From: Nostoc sp. TCL240-02
Lineage (GTDB): Bacteria; Cyanobacteriota; Cyanobacteriia; Cyanobacteriales; Nostocaceae
Assembly: GCF_013343235.1 (NCBI RefSeq)
Contig: NZ_CP040094.1
Span: forward strand, 5,575,001 to 5,639,000
Direction: 5' to 3'
Length of the DNA stretch: 64,000 nucleotides
The first letter of the stretch is position 1, and every line of letters begins with the position of its first letter. The translations under genes and the position numbers were made by a program. The notes under the pieces were generated by a model that made no database searches, was not told the origin of the DNA, and saw only the letters and a program-made list of their open reading frames with translations. This document shows, one piece after another, positions 43,101-49,863 of this stretch.

Positions 43101-44565
43101 AGCCTTGATTGCCTTGATTGCCTCAGCTGACGAACTGCCACTAGAGTTGTTGCCAGAAACCCTTGCTGTTGCCAGAGCGATTCAGGATGAGTATTATCGT
43201 GGCAAAACCTTGAGTGCCTTAGCTGAAAAACTGCCACCAGAGTTGTTGCCAGAAGCCCTTGCTGTTGCCAGAGCGATTCAGGATGAGGATTCTCGTGCCA
43301 AAGCCTTGATTGCCTTAGCTGACAAACTGCCACCAGAGTTGTTGCCAGAAGCCCTTGCTGCTGCCAGAGCGATTCAGGATGAGGATTCTCGTGCCAAAGC
43401 CTTGATTGCCTTAGCTGACAAACTGCCACCAGAGTTGTTGCCAGAAGCCCTTGCTGCTGCCAGAGCGATTCAGGATGAGGATTCTCGTGCCAATGTCTTG
43501 ATTGCCTTAGCTGACAAACTGCCACCAGAGTTGTTGCCAGAAGCCCTTGCTGCTGCCAGAGCGATTCAGGATGAGTATTATCATGGCAAAGCCTTGATTG
43601 CCTTAGCTGACAAACTGCTACCAGAGTTGTTGCTAGAAGCCCTTGCTGCTGCCAGAGCGATTCAGGATGAGTATTATCGTGGCAAAGCCTTGATTGCCTT
43701 AGCTGACAAACTGCCACCAGAGTTGTTGCCAGAAGCCCTTGCTGCTGCCAGGACTATTCAGCGTAAGTATTATCGTGCTAAAGCCTTGAGTGCCTTAGCT
43801 GACAAACTGCCAGATATATTGCCAGAAGCCCTTGCTGCTACCTGGGCGATTCAGGATGAGGATTCTCGTGCCAAAACCTTGAGTGCCTTAGCTGATAAAC
43901 TGCCACCAGAGTTGTTGCCAGAAGCCCTTGTTGCTGCCTGGGCGATTCAACCTTATCGTGGCAAAGCCTTGATTGTGTTAGCTGACAAACTGCCACCAGA
44001 GTTGTTGCCAGAAGCCCTTGCTGCTGCCAGAGCGTCTCAGGATGAGGATTCTCGTGCCAAAGCCTTGATTGCCTTAGCTGACAAACTGCCACCAGAGTTG
44101 TTGCCAGAAGCCCTTGTTGCTGCCTGGGCGATTCAGCATGAGGATTTGGGTGCCAAAGCCTTGAGTGCCTTGGCTGATAAACTGCCACCAGAGTTGTTGC
44201 CAGAAGCCCTTGCTGCTGCCTGGGCGATTCAGGATAAGCCTTATCGTGCCAAAACCTTGAGTGCCTTAGCTGACAAACTGCCACTAGAGTTGTTGCCAAA
44301 AGCCCTTGCTGCTGCCAGGGCGATTCAGCATGAGGATTTGCGTGCCAATGCCTTGAGTGCCTTAGCTGAGAGTTTGTCACAAATGCCATCTACGGAACTT
44401 TTTCCCTTTTGGCGAGATACGCTTCATGAGCTATCCCTTCGCACTCGTCCTAATTTGCTGCAAGATATGACGGCATTGTTTCCAGTTATCTTGGCATTAG
44501 GTGGCGAAGCAGCAACGGTAGAAATTGCCCGTGCGATTGTGGATGTTGGGCAATGGTGGAAATAA
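40144..44565 (+). CDS. NB-ARC (STAND) ATPase with N-terminal effector-associated domain and 23-unit alpha-solenoid
   Basis: A 1,473-residue protein from ATG 40144 (MPRKSTKGPV; ATG 40078 would add 22 residues made from a hairpin region). Residues 1-130 form an unnamed helical domain (LLEALLCFVNGEFEDDNFKI...DWHFTLKLWSRDREKNLKRF) that I recall at the head of other Nostoc NB-ARC proteins. The NB-ARC core has Walker A GLGSVGKST (about 200), Walker B AVLLVVDDAW (about 275), sensor TTRE and GYLPLALEL (the GLPL motif, about 355), then a winged-helix/MHD-like region with RLHDLFHDLA. Residues of about 680-1,408 are 23 tandem ~32-residue two-helix units (PPELLPEALAAARAIQ + DEDSRAKALSALAEK), with a capping domain to the end. 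This is the NLR-like plan of ligand-sensing, oligomerising ATPases; a defence or stress-sensor role is inference. Confidence 0.92.
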   Translation: MPRKSTKGPVIQKRVKRLLEALLCFVNGEFEDDNFKIKYDWKEEDSTNPKLTVQTTLVALELLTQKDKYPGKLTKAQIREALNLLKGFLKILEDNRLQTQGSDDWHFTLKLWSRDREKNLKRFDEAWENSRPKKSKELAANSTQDEGVATVRQIKLTLFQAPPLPTYFVERPEYSDDLKTRLLNGSSFDSRTLVITAIHGLGSVGKSTLAAALAHNAEIQSRFCDGILWATLGQQPNVLALLSGWVQALGDYSFKPTSVEATSSHLRTLLYDKAVLLVVDDAWNTEDAQAFNFGGARCQVLVTTREGSIADALAASTYSLDIMKPDQAMELLTKKLRREITGTERHSAENLAKGVGYLPLALELAAAEVACGTTWNELLADIQQEVARLTSFDRPEAEEITDEASLKRLSLTASLNLSVKRMPPEKQEHFSWLGVLPEDVNINKMMAATLWQIDKRDAAKMLQYLRNKALLLTGVPLADGMPTYRLHDLFHDLACNLLTAPSESKRPGDLAGLGLNLADVHAAFLNKYRQKTQNGLWHTLLDDGYIHQRLVWHLEKAGQLEEIHQLLREESATKSNGWYEAREQLAQISGYITDISRAWELAEANRTESTLGLQCRYALITASINSLAANLPANLLVALVKNKMWTPEQGLAYALQKPKPQEKIDSLTELVNYLTPNLQEFALQKALAAAKAIQNEDYCADVLSALAEKLPPELLPEALAAARAIQDEDSRAKALSALAEKLPPELLPEALAAARAIQDEDSRAKALSALAEKLPPELLPEALAAARAIQDEDSRAKALSALAEKLPPELLPEALAAARAIQDEDSRAKALSALAEKLPDILPEALAAARAIQDEDSRAKALSALAEKLPDILPEALAAARAIQDEYYRANVLIALADKLPELLLEALAAARAIQNEYYRANVLIALAEKLPPELLLEALAAARAIQDEDSRANVLIALTDKLPLELLPETLAAAWAIQDNTDPRKALIALIASADELPLELLPETLAVARAIQDEYYRGKTLSALAEKLPPELLPEALAVARAIQDEDSRAKALIALADKLPPELLPEALAAARAIQDEDSRAKALIALADKLPPELLPEALAAARAIQDEDSRANVLIALADKLPPELLPEALAAARAIQDEYYHGKALIALADKLLPELLLEALAAARAIQDEYYRGKALIALADKLPPELLPEALAAARTIQRKYYRAKALSALADKLPDILPEALAATWAIQDEDSRAKTLSALADKLPPELLPEALVAAWAIQPYRGKALIVLADKLPPELLPEALAAARASQDEDSRAKALIALADKLPPELLPEALVAAWAIQHEDLGAKALSALADKLPPELLPEALAAAWAIQDKPYRAKTLSALADKLPLELLPKALAAARAIQHEDLRANALSALAESLSQMPSTELFPFWRDTLHELSLRTRPNLLQDMTALFPVILALGGEAATVEIARAIVDVGQWWK
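42184..44370 (+). repeat. in-frame tandem array of ~96-bp repeats
   Basis: Twenty-three in-frame units, mostly 96 bp (93 bp where PPELL becomes PDIL). Units at 42268, 42364, 42460 and 42556 look identical base for base. Helix-forming positions are nearly constant; the DEDSRA segment varies (DEYYRG, NEYYRA, HEDLGA, DKPYRA, RKYYRA). The array keeps its other frames open, so long antisense ORFs (42155-43717 and 43838-44389) appear that are not genes. Confidence 0.95.
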
Positions 44566-44699
44566 TTCGTAATTCGTACCTCGACTTTGCTCGGCAACCA
44601 TAATTCGTAATTTAAGAGAGTTAAAGTTAACTTGCATCTGTAGGCTGATTTTGGTCAATTGGTATAAGGAGATGCAGTATTTATAGTTTTAAGCAAAGT

Positions 44700-44925
44700 G
44701 CGATCGCCTTTTACAGCTACTCAACCATCAAGCAGGTATCAAATTTACAAACTCTGTCTGGTGTCGATGAGTGGGCGATCGCAATTAGTCATAAAATCAT
44801 CAGAGAAATTGTCTAGACTGTCAATGAGCGATCGCCAGGGGTTATCTTTGGCAATGAGAGCGATCGCACTTCTGTAAACTGCGATCGCCTATATCAGTTT
44901 TTTCTACAGAATACTAAGCGATCGC
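44700..44925. repeat. dense cluster of HIP1 octamers
   Basis: Six copies of GCGATCGC at 44700, 44775, 44828, 44859, 44881 and 44918, in non-coding DNA after the NB-ARC gene. HIP1 is abundant in many cyanobacteria, but this local density is high. It is part of a 740-bp gene-free region (44566-45304). Confidence 0.85.
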
Positions 44926-44976
44926 TTAAGCCCCTTTGCATCTACGCACTGCCCAACAAACTGAAGCGATCTAACT

Positions 44977-45144
44977 CGTGACGGGAGTGGTTTCAGTCTC
45001 GACGGGAGTGGTTTCAGTCGCGACGGGAGTGGTTTCAGTCATGACAAGAGTGGTTTCAGTCATGACAAGAGTGGTTTCAGTCGTGACGGGAGTGGTTTCA
45101 GTCATGACGGGAGTGGTTTCAGTCGTGATAGGAGTGGTCTAACT
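44977..45144. repeat. second intergenic 21-bp minisatellite
   Basis: Eight 21-bp units, each a variable triplet (CGT, CTC, CGC or CAT) plus GACGGGAGTGGTTTCAGT. Two units have GACAAG in place of GACGGG and the last unit is degenerate. On the minus strand it reads as a 44-codon frame (ATG 45105 to TAG 44971) of TETTPV(M/T/A/E) heptads. Unlike the 8992 array in sequence but equal to it in period. Confidence 0.92.
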
Positions 45145-45304
45145 TGCGCTTTTTTACATTATTAATTAAATTCTGAAAAGAAATACCGAAAAATTACCGA
45201 TATAACCTGAAAATTTTGTAAGCAAAAACTGCGAGTTCTGCTGAACCGAAACGCACTTTAATTAAGCCAAGCTAGCTCTAGCAGCGTCTTAAAGGAGTAA
45301 TTTT

Positions 45305-45700
45305 ATGTCTCGTCAAAAACGTACATCCCGCATTCTAGAAAAAGCTCAGTTAAGATCGGCTGGACTGAAATCGATTGTTCCAAGCATCAAATTTGATGAA
45401 AATTATAATCTGGAAAAACTGATTGAGTCAATTGAGCAGTTACGCAACAAACTTGATATTTATAATACTGCTTTGTCTGTGGTTGACTCTTCTAAAACTG
45501 AAATTGAAGAGATGGAAAAAAACCTGAGTCAGCTTTCTGAGAAAATGCTGATGGTGGTTGCTATTAAGTACGGCAAAGACAGTCGTGAGTATGAGATGGC
45601 AGGCGGTGTTCGCAATAGCGATCGCATCCGCAAAATCAGATCGAGCCGCTTAAAAAACGTTGCAGAGCAAGCATCAGATGAAAATGCTAAAACTGCATAG
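45305..45700 (+). CDS. hypothetical coiled-coil protein, 131 aa
   Basis: A charged, helical, soluble protein of 131 residues. A strong AAAGGAG ribosome-binding site 8 nt upstream supports ATG 45305. The centre (NLEKLIESIEQLRNKLDIYN, then IEEMEKNLSQLSEKMLMV) is a probable coiled coil. The end KYGKDSREYEMAGGVRNSDR followed by a basic RKIRSSRLK is distinctive and, from memory, recurs in Nostoc hypothetical proteins. No function is known. It lies between the minisatellite and the osmoprotectant operon. Confidence 0.8.
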   Translation: MSRQKRTSRILEKAQLRSAGLKSIVPSIKFDENYNLEKLIESIEQLRNKLDIYNTALSVVDSSKTEIEEMEKNLSQLSEKMLMVVAIKYGKDSREYEMAGGVRNSDRIRKIRSSRLKNVAEQASDENAKTA

Positions 45701-45728
45701 AGGGGCTTAAATCTATTGTCTGACAAAT

Positions 45729-45792
45729 TGGACGTTAGCACACTAGCAAAATCAGCACATAATACATATAGTCAATAACAGGCTAGCGTCCA
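45729..45792 (+). promoter_or_regulatory. inverted repeat upstream of the osmoprotectant operon
   Basis: TGGACGTTAGC and GCTAGCGTCCA (one mismatch) are separated by 42 nt and end 13 nt before the ATG of the first gene. It may be an operator pair or a leader stem. No consensus for a known regulator was recognised. Confidence 0.4.
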
Positions 45793-45805
45793 CCAAAAGC
45801 TACTA

Positions 45806-46564
45806 ATGCCGCAAAATAACCAAACCGCCGTTGAATTCCGCGATGTCACTTTTAGCCGCAATCATCGCCCCTTGGTGTCAAATCTTAATTTCAACATCCG
45901 CCAAGGAGAAGCACTAGTATTACTTGGGCGCAGTGGTAGCGGCAAAACCACCACAATGAAGTTAATTAATCGCCTATTCACACCTACACAAGGCGAAGTT
46001 TTATTTGATGGCATTCCCACAACTCAATGGGATGAAATTAAACTGCGGCGAAAAATTGGTTACGTCATTCAAGAAATTGGTTTATTTCCCCATTTTACAG
46101 TTGAACGCAATGTGGGTTTAGTCCCGGCTTTGGAAGGTTGGCAACCCAAACAAATAAAAACGCGGGTTTATGAATTGTTGCAATTAGTGGGTTTAGAACC
46201 AGCACAATTTGCAGGGCGTTACCCGCACGAACTTTCGGGAGGGCAAAGACAAAGAGTCGGTGTAGCCAGGGCAATAGCCGCAGATCCGCCTGTGTTGTTG
46301 ATGGATGAACCCTTTGGCGCACTCGATCCGATTACGCGCTTAGAACTGCAACAAGAGTTTCGGCGTTTGCAGCAAGAGTTAGGGAAAACTGTTGTGTTTG
46401 TCACCCACGATATTCAAGAAGCCTTGGTTTTGGCATCGAGAATTGGTTTAATGTATGGTGGAGAATTGGTAGTATTGGGGACAACAGATGAATTTATGCG
46501 ATCGCAACACCCAGAAAGCCTAGCCTTTCTTAAATGTCTGCGTTCCTTCCAAGACAATTTATGA
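45806..46564 (+). CDS. glycine betaine/choline-type ABC transporter ATP-binding protein
   Basis: The ATPase of a quaternary-amine (osmoprotectant) importer. 252 residues with Walker A GRSGSGKTT (about 39-47), signature [15 protein letters not shown], Walker [14 protein letters not shown] and H-loop VTHDIQEAL. It lacks the C-terminal CBS domains found in longer OpuCA/OpuAA proteins, so osmotic gating through those domains is absent. Its stop overlaps the ATG of the permease by 4 bp (ATGA), and the third gene follows directly. It belongs to the QAT group by resemblance of the whole operon. Confidence 0.9.
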   Translation: MPQNNQTAVEFRDVTFSRNHRPLVSNLNFNIRQGEALVLLGRSGSGKTTTMKLINRLFTPTQGEVLFDGIPTTQWDEIKLRRKIGYVIQEIGLFPHFTVERNVGLVPALEGWQPKQIKTRVYELLQLVGLEPAQFAGRYPHELSGGQRQRVGVARAIAADPPVLLMDEPFGALDPITRLELQQEFRRLQQELGKTVVFVTHDIQEALVLASRIGLMYGGELVVLGTTDEFMRSQHPESLAFLKCLRSFQDNL

Positions 46565-47193
46565 AAAATTTCTTCCTTGTTAAGTATGCTCCAGAAATTC
46601 TTCAGCATACTCTTGAACACTTATTTTTAGTAGGCATCGCTATTGGAATTGCCATACTTATAGGCATTCCTTTAGGTATTTTAATTACACGTAAAACTTA
46701 TCTCCGCCAACCAATTCTCGGCATAGCGAATATCCTCCAAACTATTCCTAGTTTGGCTCTCTTTGGTTTACTCATTCCTGTTCCTATAATTGGCGGAATT
46801 GGTGCTGTACCAGCAATTGTTGCCCTGACTGTATATTCTTTGCTGCCAATAATTCGTAACACTTACACAGGTATTACTGGTGTAGATCCAGCGATTCGAG
46901 AGGCTGGGAGAGGTATGGGAATGACGGATAGACAATTGTTATTACAAGTTGAGATTCCCTTGGCAATGGGGGTAATTTTAGCAGGTGTGCGAGTAGCAAC
47001 GGTAATTGCTATTGGCATTGCAACCATTGCAGCCGCCATTGGTGCTGGTGGCTTGGGAGTCTTTATTTTTCGCGGCATCTCAGTAGTGAACGATCAGTTA
47101 ATTTTAGCTGGTGCAGTTCCGGCGGCGGTAATTGCATTATTGGCTGACTTTGCAATTGGCTGGTTGGAGAATAAATTAAAAATTAAAAGTTAA
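46561..47193 (+). CDS. osmoprotectant ABC transporter permease
   Basis: A 210-residue inner-membrane permease of the OpuCB/OpuCD type. ATG 46561 overlaps the upstream stop (ATGA), the usual tightly coupled arrangement; a start at 46534 would lie within the ATPase gene. Five or six hydrophobic helices are visible, beginning HLFLVGIAIGIAILIGIPLG, and the ATPase-contact loop reads DPAIREAGRGMGMTDRQLLL. Only one permease gene is present, so the channel is probably a homodimer. TAATG links it to the next gene. Confidence 0.9.
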   Translation: MKNFFLVKYAPEILQHTLEHLFLVGIAIGIAILIGIPLGILITRKTYLRQPILGIANILQTIPSLALFGLLIPVPIIGGIGAVPAIVALTVYSLLPIIRNTYTGITGVDPAIREAGRGMGMTDRQLLLQVEIPLAMGVILAGVRVATVIAIGIATIAAAIGAGGLGVFIFRGISVVNDQLILAGAVPAAVIALLADFAIGWLENKLKIKS

Positions 47194-48095
47194 TGAAAAG
47201 ATTTTTAGCATCGTGCTTTTTAACTTTTGCTTTGTTATTAGTCATCACTAGCTGTACACCAAATGTAAATAGTAGCAGCGATGGCAATATTATTGTTGCT
47301 TCCAAAGATTTTACTGAACAAGATATTTTAGGTGAACTTCTAGCACAGCAAATAGAGGCAACAACTAATTTAAAAGTATCTCGTCGTCCCCGTTTGGGTG
47401 GTTCTTTTGTTTGTCATAATGCGATTACTACTGGCAAGATTGATGCTTATATTGAGTACACAGGTACAGCTTTTACGGGAATTTTAAAGCAAAAAGCAGT
47501 TAATGACCCTAAAGAAGTTTATGAAAAATTAAAACAAGCATACTCCCAGCAATTCAATTTGGAAGTGATGCCAAGCTTGGGTTTTGAAAATACTTTTGCG
47601 ATGATTGTCCGGGGTGATGATGCCAAACGCTACAATATTCAAACTCTCTCAGAAGCTACTCAATATACACCACAGTGGCGCGGCGGTTTTGGTTATGAGT
47701 TTTTAGAACGAGAAGATGGTTTCCCTGGATTAGCTAAAACTTACAATTTACATTTTGCCAAATCTCCCCAAATCATGGACTTGGGTTTGATATATCGTGC
47801 TTTGATTCAAAAACAAGTAGATATGGTGGCGGGTAACTCCACTGATGGGCAGATTTCTCGGTTGGGTTTAGTTGTGTTAAAGGATGATAAACATTATTTT
47901 CCACCTTACGAAACTGTGCCAATTGTTCGGCAAGAAATATTAAAAAAATATCCTGAATTAAAAATAGCGATCGCTTCACTTGCTGGGAAGATTTCGGCAG
48001 ATGAAATGCGACAGTTAAATTATTTAGTTGAGGGTGAATTACGTGATGTTAAAGATGTTGTCCAGGAGTTTCGCAAATCGAAGGGATTAAAATAA
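47193..48095 (+). CDS. osmoprotectant ABC transporter substrate-binding lipoprotein
   Basis: A 300-residue periplasmic lipoprotein with lipobox VITSC (Cys about 21) after the signal peptide. It is of the OpuAC/OsmF type: IIVASKDFTEQDILGELLAQ, the YIEYTGTAFTGIL segment and the hinge-region MDLGLIYRALIQKQVDMVAG are characteristic. The ligand is probably glycine betaine, choline or a related compound; the ligand cage was not resolved. Its ATG overlaps the permease stop by 1 bp. The convergent Uma2 gene ends 36 bp after it. Confidence 0.9.
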   Translation: MKRFLASCFLTFALLLVITSCTPNVNSSSDGNIIVASKDFTEQDILGELLAQQIEATTNLKVSRRPRLGGSFVCHNAITTGKIDAYIEYTGTAFTGILKQKAVNDPKEVYEKLKQAYSQQFNLEVMPSLGFENTFAMIVRGDDAKRYNIQTLSEATQYTPQWRGGFGYEFLEREDGFPGLAKTYNLHFAKSPQIMDLGLIYRALIQKQVDMVAGNSTDGQISRLGLVVLKDDKHYFPPYETVPIVRQEILKKYPELKIAIASLAGKISADEMRQLNYLVEGELRDVKDVVQEFRKSKGLK

Positions 48096-48131
48096 TTTGT
48101 AATTTGTAATTAAGGGTTAGCGTCAAGCACT

Positions 48132-48776
48132 CTAGTGTTGTCCATGCAAAAAGTTCTTTAACCACCTAATAACTTCACTTGTTGTTTGCTCATTGGCCAT
48201 TTGGAGACATTGTTGCACAATTTCTCTGACGTTAGGAAAGTAGCTGCTTTCTGTAAGCACATAACTTTCTGCCTGTAATCTATAAATTAATAGGCGATTA
48301 CTCTTTAATATCCAAACTTCTGGCACTCGATAAGGTAAGTAATCATTAATATCGGTGTAGCTTGTAACGTCTATTTCAATTGCTAAATCTGGTGGTGGAT
48401 CTGACTCCCAATCAATTCTTTTTTTACCGACTACTGCTCTACAATTTTCAATGTAAAAGGAATAGTCTGGTTCAATACCACTAATTTCTGGCAAGCTCAT
48501 GGTAATGGGTGTAAATGACTCGTATATGCGGTTTAAATGATCCAGCAAAACCTTAGCAATATCTGCCAACAAACTCGCATCTCTTCCATGTTCTGGTAGC
48601 GGTGCCATTAGCAAAATCTCTCCAGGTCTATATTTAATGCGAGGCGAAGAGCGATCGCCTAGTTGCTGACTCAATACTTGATAGTCTTTCCAATCTCCCA
48701 AAAGCTTCAACACCGCGCCAGGTGGTAACTCGATTCTTTCTGGTGTAATTACGGTATCCATCTTCGGCTGTTTCAC
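48132..48776 (-). CDS. Uma2-family (DUF820) protein
   Basis: A second Uma2/DUF820 protein (214 residues) with the PD-(D/E)XK-like pattern: GIEPDYSFYIEN gives the Asp and PDLAIEIDVTSYTDINDYLP gives the Glu. The position corresponding to the K of E-x-K is not obvious (IEIDVTS), so the catalytic site may be altered. A long loop precedes PEVWILKSNRLLIY. It shares little identity with the Uma2 protein at 11843 beyond the fold, so the two are not recent copies. Confidence 0.88.
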   Translation of the reverse strand: MKQPKMDTVITPERIELPPGAVLKLLGDWKDYQVLSQQLGDRSSPRIKYRPGEILLMAPLPEHGRDASLLADIAKVLLDHLNRIYESFTPITMSLPEISGIEPDYSFYIENCRAVVGKKRIDWESDPPPDLAIEIDVTSYTDINDYLPYRVPEVWILKSNRLLIYRLQAESYVLTESSYFPNVREIVQQCLQMANEQTTSEVIRWLKNFLHGQH

Positions 48777-48831
48777 TAATTTAAGTTAGCCAGTCGATTA
48801 CAATATACATTAAAAAGTTATTTTTAATTAG

Positions 48832-49347
48832 TTATGTAAACATTTTTTCAATTGTTTGCATCATCAGAAACAACCGATAAGGAAAATTAGGAAATTGAAT
48901 AAAATTATAATACTCATAAAAAGAACGCGCTTTGTCGTCTTTGGCATCAACCACTACAGCTATTGTAGCAATTTCGCTTTGTAGACTGCGATAAAGCGCA
49001 TCCATTAATAGCATTTCCCCCAGCCCTTTTTTTCGATGATTTTTATCAACTGCCAATCGACCTAAAAGAGTTGCAGGAACATTTGGATATTTTGGGAGCT
49101 TCTTTGTGATCTCAATTGGCAATTCATCAAATTTAAGACTTGTTGATGATAGTGTGTAATACCCAACAACGCTTCCAGAACTTTTTTCAATTAAAACAAA
49201 GGGAGCAGCCATCCGCTTCCGAGCATCTTGTCCTGCTTGCTGTTTTAAATAAATATCAAGTTTCTCAACATCACAAGAAAAAGCCGCCCGGTCTTGCTTT
49301 CCTAGCGGCTCTATTAAATAATCATCAAAAGTATCAGGTAACGCCAT
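48832..49347 (-). CDS. GNAT acetyltransferase toxin of a TacAT-type module
   Basis: A 171-residue GNAT N-acetyltransferase. The acetyl-CoA loop is LAVDKNHRKKGLGEMLLMDA (R-x-x-G-x-G/A type) and the C-terminal Tyr-containing segment is RSFYEYYNFIQFPNFPYRLF. Toxins of this class (TacT, AtaT) acetylate charged tRNAs. Its ATG directly abuts the stop of the upstream DUF1778 gene (TAA then ATG), the hallmark order antitoxin-toxin. Whether it is toxic here is inference from family and context. Confidence 0.88.
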   Translation of the reverse strand: MALPDTFDDYLIEPLGKQDRAAFSCDVEKLDIYLKQQAGQDARKRMAAPFVLIEKSSGSVVGYYTLSSTSLKFDELPIEITKKLPKYPNVPATLLGRLAVDKNHRKKGLGEMLLMDALYRSLQSEIATIAVVVDAKDDKARSFYEYYNFIQFPNFPYRLFLMMQTIEKMFT

Positions 49348-49659
49348 TTACACACCCATGTTTTGTTCATAGCGTTGAGCGGCTGCCTTTAATTTTGCAC
49401 TTGGTTCTGGTGGATTGAGCAGTGCTTCTACAAAAACTTCTTGGTCTTGTCTATTTAAGACCATCATTTCATTTTCCTGGATGATCTGTTTAGCAACATT
49501 CATAACGCTGCTAATCACAAAATCTGTTAATGTTTGACCTTGAATCTCAGCAGCACGCTGGAAAAGTTCTTTTTGTTCTTTACTAATACGAGCTTCCAGA
49601 CGTTCAGCCTTGGAGCGCGTTAAATTTGCTTGGCGGTTTTGACCCACAGGATCAGCCAT
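49348..49659 (-). CDS. DUF1778 antitoxin (TacA-like)
   Basis: A 103-residue antitoxin starting MADPVGQNRQANLTRSKAER; a start 18 codons upstream would add an unlikely hydrophobic leader. The N-terminal half is a ribbon-helix-helix DNA-binding region (ERLEARISKEQKELFQRAAE, then LTDFVISSVMNVAKQII) and the C-terminal tail (LNPPEPSAKLKAAAQRYEQN) is the typical toxin-neutralising element. It probably represses its own operon together with the toxin. It directly precedes the GNAT gene. Confidence 0.87.
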   Translation of the reverse strand: MADPVGQNRQANLTRSKAERLEARISKEQKELFQRAAEIQGQTLTDFVISSVMNVAKQIIQENEMMVLNRQDQEVFVEALLNPPEPSAKLKAAAQRYEQNMGV

Positions 49660-49863
49660 GATAGCCTCTACATAATAAGAATAATGTTTACCAAAAAATA
49701 AAATGTACGGCATTTGTCCTTACAAATTCATAGTAACCAACATAGATAGGAATTTCAACAAGATTTAGCGATCGCTCTGCAACTGGGCAATCAACAAGCA
49801 AGCAGCGTATAAAATGCTCTCCCAGGCGCTAGGCTAAAAAATATCAAACAAAATGGCATAAAA

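Noticed and set aside
42155..43717. 520-codon ORF on the minus strand
   Set aside because: It is antisense to the repeat array of the NB-ARC gene; the 96-bp period keeps the frame open and the peptide is just a repeated LWQQQGLLATTLVAV-type translation.
43838..44389. 183-codon ORF on the minus strand
   Set aside because: Same artefact of the repeat array as above.
44977..45144. CRISPR array
   Set aside because: Units are 21 bp with only a variable triplet; there are no unique spacers of 30 bp or more and no cas genes.
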